A stretch of DNA of 64,000 bases. Source: Labyrinthula sp. Ha. Lineage: Eukaryota > Sar > Bigyra > Labyrinthulida > Labyrinthulaceae. Within the stretch, counting starts at the first letter, position 1, and each line of letters starts with the position of its first letter. The notes under the pieces were generated by a model. The model made no database searches. It was not told where the DNA came from and saw only the letters and a list, made by a program, of their open reading frames with translations. Position numbers and translations under genes: made by a program. Positions 57,089 to 64,000 of the stretch are shown in pieces. The stretch is from contig JAALGZ010000016.1 of the NCBI GenBank assembly GCA_015227615.1, forward strand, positions 1 to 64,000, read 5' to 3'.

Positions 57089-58650
57089 TTATTCTACTCG
57101 TTTCCTCACGGGGTTCAATATATTCAATGAATTTAATTTATTCTCATACAGCGTCTTCTTGCATATAATCAAATCATGCCACTCTTCAACGTAAAAGATA
57201 GAAACTTTTGTGATTCTAAAGATATAGTTGAAGCTCTTATCCTTGCTGTTAGAAGCATCTACTTCATGGATAAAGTCTCTCAGACACATAGTATATATTG
57301 CCCCTCCAGACTTTTGCATTCTTGAACATTTCTCCAGCCATCTTGTCTTGTCACCTTTCGCATTATTTGCGGATTTCTATTTCCCTTAATCCCCCTCCCT
57401 TCATGTGTCGAGAAATGTATTGTATCTTGCATCGTAAATTCTGACCCTCTTGTTTTCCGAAAGTTCATAATCTGATAAGGCTCCAATACATACACTCGGC
57501 TTTATGGTTGTTGCTGCAATTATTGTGTGGTATAAGTCTACGAACGACAATTTTTATTTCACTAATTTTCCCTCTAATCTTCTATGGTCATCATCTTTAT
57601 TTTTTTTCTCTCTCTCTCTTATGAAGAGTTTCACTTGGGTCTTATACATATATTTAATGAAGTTTGCCGCAAAACTCTTAAACCTTCATTTTCCAAATTT
57701 CTCGTCCCTTTGAACTTTTTGTACTGTGATGGTATTCTGTTTCTTGATATTATATGTTCCTTCGTTATTTCTTACTTCTTTTATCTCGGATGAAGGTTTT
57801 AGTTTCCTCTGTTTGTTTTCTGTACAAGAATACATTTGTATGTCAATATTCCTAATCATGAATATATATATATATATATGTTAAAAGTTTATTTATCTTC
57901 AAATTAAAATATGAACCATTTCATTTGACCAAAGCTTTAATTATCTAGACCAAAAGATCTTTTCTTATTTAATATTACTTTATCCTGGGTCTCGTCTTCT
58001 TGCTTCGATCCAAAATACAACATCTTTCTCACACATGTAATCCTAAAATTCAATTGATTGTATGTTATTTTAGAGTCCTTTAGCCATTGGTTTTAGAATT
58101 TGGTTTCATGGTGTAATTCTATTTTCTCACTCATATATCTACGACTAGAGGTTATCCTAAATACAACCTTCATAGTTGGTTCTCATTTTTTTTGAATTTT
58201 CTCTGCTAGAATTAAACTAACTTGTGCAGAATTTTGGAATAAATATTTGATTGCCTTTTCTTCGGTTAAATCTATTTCAAAATAAATTTATTTTTCAATT
58301 AACTATACATCTGTTGATAAATTTTTTGCTTCTCCTTCTTTTCACAGCTTTTCTTATAACATAAGTTATTCTGGTACATCAATGTAGTTCAATATTTTAA
58401 GTACCAATGATCCGTGTTTTTTTCTCTTCGATTTTTTCATCTCTCTCTACTGCATTATTCACTACTCTACATTCACATAAGTTCCCCTCTATTATGTCCC
58501 ACGTGAGTAATATCAATATGCAAATCTAGATATTCCAGCGTTTCTTAGCTTCAACAAGAGCCCCCATCTTCTGCTGGGCTATTGCAGTTACTTAAAGGCA
58601 CTTTCAAATAGTGCTAGGATATTTTTATATTATTATATTTTCTCGACTCT
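57089..58650 (-). pseudogene. Decayed or intron-split gene of unknown function
   Basis: Minus-strand coding-like phrases in order: near 58590-58400 (KMGALVEAKKRWNI; CECRVVNNAVERDEKIEEKK), near 57835-57690 (SSEIKEVRNNEGTYNIKKQN), near 57540-57425 (VDLYHTIIAATTIKPSVCIG; NKRVRIYDARYN), then frames 57495-57280 and 57319-57089 (GWRNVQECKSLEGQY; CLRDFIHEVDASNSKDKSFN). Rich in Lys and Glu. Stops and frame changes separate the pieces. No domain recognised. Confidence 0.4.
57861..57880. repeat. (AT)n simple repeat
   Basis: About ten AT units in a row. Confidence 0.8.
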
Positions 58651-61600
58651 CCTTACTAATTCACTTCTCTGTATTGCTTAAAACTTGCTGATAAAATTTT
58701 GTTGGTGCAATTGGTGTATCTTCGTTCATATGTGTCACTTTCAACAATTAAGCGATGAAGAATTTTTCCTTTTTTAAATATGTTTATTTTTATATTTTTA
58801 AATTTAATTTCTTTTTTTTTAGTTTTTTATTCGAATAAGTTTCCCGAAATCACCTTCTTTTCTTTCCAAGATTATGAAAAATCGCATTTTACATGTCGAT
58901 AAAACCAAACTACATGTCCACGGATAGAAATGTTATAACTTAGAAGAATTATTTCTATTTTCTAAAATATCACTTTTAAGATTATTTTCTGCTTAAAACT
59001 CAAAATTAGTGTCATAAACAGATGAATTCGCAAAAATTCAATAAAATTTTTCCTATCTTTATGCCAATAAAACTTCCAATGTATATTTTACAAACTATAG
59101 TTATATTGGATGTGAAACCACTCTATTCTGCACCAGGAACCCATTATAAATCCAAAGGAAAGGTGTCAGCTCATGATATTTTCAGTGGCAATATGGAATA
59201 AGGGGAAAGATTTGGATATCTGAAACGGAATATCCATTCTTCCGGGTACTACAGCTGCAAAATTATATAATTTTGCTGAAAGAACTTTCCGAAACGCTAC
59301 ATATTTTTTTCTTTGGATATAGCTATTATTACTCTTCAAGAAGTTTTCACATGAATATAATTTCACCTATACTAGTTTGGAAGGTTATTTATGGACACAG
59401 TACTCAGAAGTAGGAGTTCTTAGCAAGAGAAAGAAACTTCTTGAGTAGGGTTTCGAGTAAATATTTCATACGCAACATCATTCAAATGATACATCTAGAT
59501 AATAAACTTCTTTAATATCTCTATCGTTAATTTTAGCTGTACAGAAACTTATAACTGGGTTTAAGATTTAAATGAAATCTTGTATCAATATGGTGGTAAA
59601 ATAGTTAGTCAGTTAGGACGTTTTTAGACCGATAGGCATGATGGCTTCCATATAGTTTACATTTTGAGGAATTAATTATTAGGTAGTAGTAACATTTATA
59701 ACGTAAAACATATATTTTAAAATAGGTGATTAAGAAGCCAGGAGTAAACCATAATATAACCTGTAAAATACAGGGCAAATTCAAATGAAGTTACGAGATG
59801 CCAGGGAAATTGTTACATAGCTCTAGGAAACTTTTAACTTCCACCAGTTGTTAAAATAACTAATAATACTACTCCCAAACAGTACCATTCGACTGGCCCG
59901 CTTCAATTTTATTTCATAAAAATTGTATAAAAACTTAATATATTTGATAAAAAGTCTAAAAAAAATAGTCAAACCTAGGCTATATCAAACCTGTGAGCTT
60001 AACGTAGTTTCGCTATGAGATATTGAGTCGAACGTAAGTCTAAGCTTCATTCTATGCTACCAACACCTCATCAACTTTGTATAAGCTGAAAAATAAGGGA
60101 AATATATGATTCAGATTTCGTCAAGCTAGATAAAAATACAAGAAAATATGTAAGCGTTTATACAATAAGCGAGACTTAAGAATTTGTTGCATACTGCGAC
60201 TACGGTGAAAACAGTTTCTACAAAAGAACATTTTTTGTGTTGGAAACATATTTGATCTAAAATTTAAAGACACTAAAGAAACACAACATGGTCTTAGTAA
60301 AAATTAAAGGAGATACTCCTAATCTTATAACTAAGCGATGTATTCCTACTCCAGGGTTTACAAATTACCATAATTATCATATTCAGCAGGTGGTCAATGC
60401 CAGTAAAAACTAAAAGAAACTTGCAAGGCAACAACAAAAAACTGAATTTCTGGGCGTTGACAAATGTTATTTAAAACGGTCAAATATTTATATAGCATAA
60501 TTGTCTTAAGATACTATTATTAAAAATATTTACTGTATTATTAGACGAGAATCCATAGAACATAGAAAACACTTTCAACCAAAATTAAAATGTAATAGAA
60601 TTAAAATATCGTAATAAATCTTTATTATATACTTGGTTGGCTTAATGCTAGAATAAAAATTCTTATAAAAGGCTACTCCAAAAGGCACCACAGTTGAATT
60701 CTCTCTTCAATTTTACCTTTCAGTTATCTGTAGTTAATAGGAATATTCCTCTGTGTATATTATTAGTTCGGATTATTGTTTTCAAGTTAAGACAAACTAT
60801 GATACTGTTCTCTGAAATTTGTCGTGTTTAAAGAAAACAACAATTTAACTCCAAAATCTAAGTTCTAGTTTTCATTTGTTTTTAAGTAACACAATCTTTT
60901 TTTCAAATTTCGGCCGCTGACACTAGATATTGCAACCATAAAGAAGACGAATCTGGAAAACAAATATGTCACACTTGTTTTATGTTACAAAATGATACAT
61001 AGTACAAGGGGAATGTACCTGCAATTGAAAAATATTTTTTGATGCAGTGCATAATAGGACAAAGCATTGCAAACCTGAACATGAAATCTATTTTTTTCAA
61101 TCTTAAATCATTTAACAATATTAGTAGAGCACGCAAAAACACTCACATTAATTTTGTTATTGATCCAGTAGTATGCGGGTTAAGTAAATGTAGTGGGAGA
61201 GCCGGGGTTTCTACTTAATAAATGATATGATTCTGACTAAGACTAAGAAAATTGTGATGTTGATAGATTTCAAGTGAAGTTGGCTTAATTCTGAATATTT
61301 TAATATAATTTAAGCGAACCACGAAACCTGAAAAACTAACAATTACTCTGTTTTTGAGCCATGAAAAAAAAATAGTATCAAGGTGCCATATGGCTCGGGA
61401 ATAACCCGGGGGATAATATAGATTCGGGCCTTAGGATTCATTTTACATAGTATCTTATACGGTACAAAAACAAGAATAATAGTTTTTGATCATTTAGCCC
61501 ATGATGATGTGGCTTAATCTTGTGGTGAAAATCAATGATTATAAAATAATCAATAAAAATACTAAAGTAAATCCTAATGATTTTCTTTACGTAAAATTTA

Positions 61601-62768
61601 TTATTTTCTTAGAGCTTATCAATAAGTCAAATCTGATCCCTAGTGAAAAATTATCATCGATACTAAAATTTTGATATAACCTCATTAAATTTGAATGAGA
61701 AAGTTGATTCAAGAAGCAATTGATCAAAGGAAATCACTGGTTTCAAATATATAACTTAAAAAGCGTGAATAGAAATACTTGCTATATTTGATGGTAAAAA
61801 ATACATCTCCCTGGTAAGGTTTAATTTGAGACAGCTAAGTAACATAGAATATTAATCAAAGGGCTTATTTAGTCAAGAAGGAAAATTCAAGTTTAATGAG
61901 CAATTAGTACAATGAAGGAGCAAAGATCACAAATATTTGTCTTGGGTAAACTACATCGACATGGTTCATTCTAGCTCAGTAAATATAGGGAATTTATCTT
62001 GCAGGAAAGAGAGAAACCTAGATTTTGTGACTAAGACCTTGTGAGATTATCCAGAGCTTGAGAAATATGCAGCTACTTTATTCATAAGTATTATGTAAAA
62101 CTGAAATTAAAGAATTACGTTTTTAATAATAGTAAACTTGGTTATATCACCACAGATTGAGATGAGCATGATGCCCGAAATTAAGAATGATATTTAAGTA
62201 GTAACTAATAATCATTGAGAATATTAGCAATAATCTCTAAATTTGTCTATAAATAATAAACTGCCTTGAAATATCAGTAAGTTGCGAGAATATAAGAAGG
62301 AATTCAGTCGTAGGACGAAACTAAGTGTACCCTCGTCAAATTGTCATGCGTAAAGCTCATGACCCTTTCAGTTTCTACTCTTAGCACCAAACCACTCATG
62401 GCGCTCAGTTTATAGTTTATCAGAAAATCCGCACTTAAGCTTCGAAAAAACATTTGCTGTAGAAAAAGTAACGTTCTACTGAACCATATTTCTTGATTTA
62501 ATGTTGCAGCAAAAACGCAAGCCTCAAACTGTATAATCCCTTTTTTGTGGGAGGAGAAAACATGTAGAAAAAAGCACACAAAAGTACTTCTCTTGCATAG
62601 TTTTTAGTTCTTTGTGGAGAAATAATTGGCAAAATATTTAAGAGCTCCGATACTCTGCGCATTTTATAAATGACTATCTCCTTTTCATTAATTATTGAGA
62701 GTGTCTATGGCCTGTTACACGAATCTCCTGCCTAAGATAGATTGCTTTCCTCATACTATTGAGTGAAA
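58651..62768. other. AT-rich intergenic region without a recognised gene
   Basis: Short frames only. The minus-strand frame at 62304-62579 has no motif and no ATG-supported context. No repeat family recognised. Confidence 0.55.
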
Positions 62769-63990
62769 ATGAAGTTAGTGTTTCCATCCGGAAAGGTTTT
62801 GAGGGTATTAGATGGTGATTTTGAAGTTGAAGACATAGGCGCACAAGCGGAGTTAACATATCGTGAGGTAGTGTGTTAGTCATTAGCACCCTAGCTCTAG
62901 AGCAGCTTACATTGATGTTTCCCTGCAACGACAAGCTTGGAAGATGATTGGGAATATACTGTTGGAAACAATAGGTTATTAACTTTCTTGAACTTAAGGT
63001 AATTCACTAAGCTTTTGTAGAGCTTTTGGATTATTTAATTTCTTTTAAACATTTACATGTAGCAGCAATAGGTCTGTATGACAATATAACATAAGTGTCC
63101 AGACAAGGAAAACTAATCAACTATTATTTCGCGAAGCAGTAGTGTTTCGTTGGTCAGCATGACCTCACTCATCACGGTGTTACTTTTAGAAAACACGTGC
63201 CATCTGTTTTCGCTTATCCTTGGTTTGCTGCTCTAGAATATTTTAATATTTCGCTTACTTCTGCTTTGAGAGGTTTGACGTGTCTATTTCCCACGTCTAG
63301 ACCCAAATTTAGAAAGTCTTTCCAACTGGCTCAAAAAATACGTCCTGTTTTGTGCTATCAATAGTTGAAGAGCGATGCACTCATTGAACTTTCTAAATAT
63401 TTTTATTTTTTGTCCATATATTGTGCTCAATCCTACTCAGCAGCTTTCAACCCTCTTGATTTTTTTCACTCTTGTGAACAACGAGTTTCTTTTTGAAAAA
63501 TAAATGTTTTTTTTTTGAAGATAAATGGCCCCAAGAACAATAGTTAAACAATTTTTTGTACAAATATTACTCACCAAGCAGCTTTACAAAGTTCTGTACC
63601 TTTACTTAAACCACCAACACACACCCAACCACGAGAAACCATCAATACCAATTAACGTTTGAATTCCATTATAATCAAACCTTTTCCTTTTAAACTATAA
63701 TCAATTCTTTGATATTGTACCAATAATTCTATATCGATACAGATGTTAAACTAGATGACCGTCTTTATAGTACAGCTTATCACAAATTTGTGAGAGTATT
63801 TTTAGTGCAATGGAATTTTGACAGTGCCTGGAACGGACATATTCCCGAGTGTCTACGTCACAATATTGCATTACCTGAGCATAACAATCAAACTCCAGTA
63901 CAAATTCTCAAGGTTTCTTAAAAAAGCCAAAATAGACGCACCAGAATGGGTACATACTTGGGCACCCCGATAAAAGAAAAACACACTGAA
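62769..63990 (+). pseudogene. Decayed or intron-split gene of unknown function (runs to right window edge)
   Basis: An ATG at 62769 opens MKLVFPSGKVLRVLDGDFEV and stays open for 36 codons. Further plus-strand open stretches lack start codons: about 63140-63369, roughly 75 codons (with SVFAYPWFAALEYFNISLTS; RPKFRKSFQLAQKIRP), and about 63746-63921 (LDDRLYSTAYHKFVRVFLVQ; HIPECLRHNIALPEHNNQTP). All have coding-like composition. No family recognised. Introns are a real alternative to decay. Confidence 0.35.
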
Positions 63991-64000
63991 AGCGGTGCTT

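Noticed and set aside
1-64000. CRISPR-like or tandem repeat arrays
   Set aside because: No regularly spaced direct repeats were seen; only short simple repeats.

Overview
This is an AT-rich, gene-poor stretch of a nuclear genome from a eukaryote. The evidence is LTR retrotransposons, an APE-type LINE relic, an ER-type dehydrogenase with signal segment and KEEL tail, and TIR and EGF domains. The four clearest host genes (490, about 1581, 652 and 326 codons) read through without introns, which suggests an intron-poor unicellular lineage such as an alga or other protist. I cannot name the species from the sequence.

Layout. The left 14.5 kb holds two chromodomain-bearing Ty3/gypsy-like retroelements in the same orientation. 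Element A (1-5705, left end outside the window) and element B (6841-14505, both LTRs present) are distant relatives, and both are broken in several places. Both carry, downstream of integrase and chromodomain, a Myb/SANT-like domain and then an MT-A70 adenine-N6-methyltransferase domain. In B the methyltransferase frame looks whole and keeps the DPPW signature. In B the retropepsin-like domain sits after the integrase module rather than before the reverse transcriptase. B is nested in an older dispersed repeat that has an uninterrupted second copy at 20.9-21.65 kb, and a remnant of an A-like 3' end lies at 22.1-22.5 kb.

From 16 to 28 kb there is a polytopic membrane protein with an EGF-like module (minus strand) and decayed ectodomain-like sequence upstream, a decayed multi-TM gene (plus strand), an ER-lumenal glucose-6-phosphate dehydrogenase (hexose-6-phosphate dehydrogenase-like, minus strand), and an unrecognised decayed gene. 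From 28.1 to 36.4 kb I see no gene. From 36.4 to 40.5 kb lie decayed coding traces, a LINE endonuclease relic, and a fragment resembling the N-terminus of UPF0183/PHAF1 proteins.

From 40.5 to 50.6 kb is the best-preserved host segment: a nardilysin-like M16 metallopeptidase, a protein with three TIR-like repeats, and a convergent DUF676-type serine esterase whose 3' end nearly abuts the TIR gene. The right 13 kb is AT-rich and mostly empty apart from two regions of decayed or intron-split coding sequence (57.1-58.65 kb minus, 62.77-63.99 kb plus).

The most interesting signal is the retroelement module of chromodomain + SANT + MT-A70. Its presence in two very different elements suggests a long-kept accessory function, possibly self-directed adenine methylation of element RNA or DNA.
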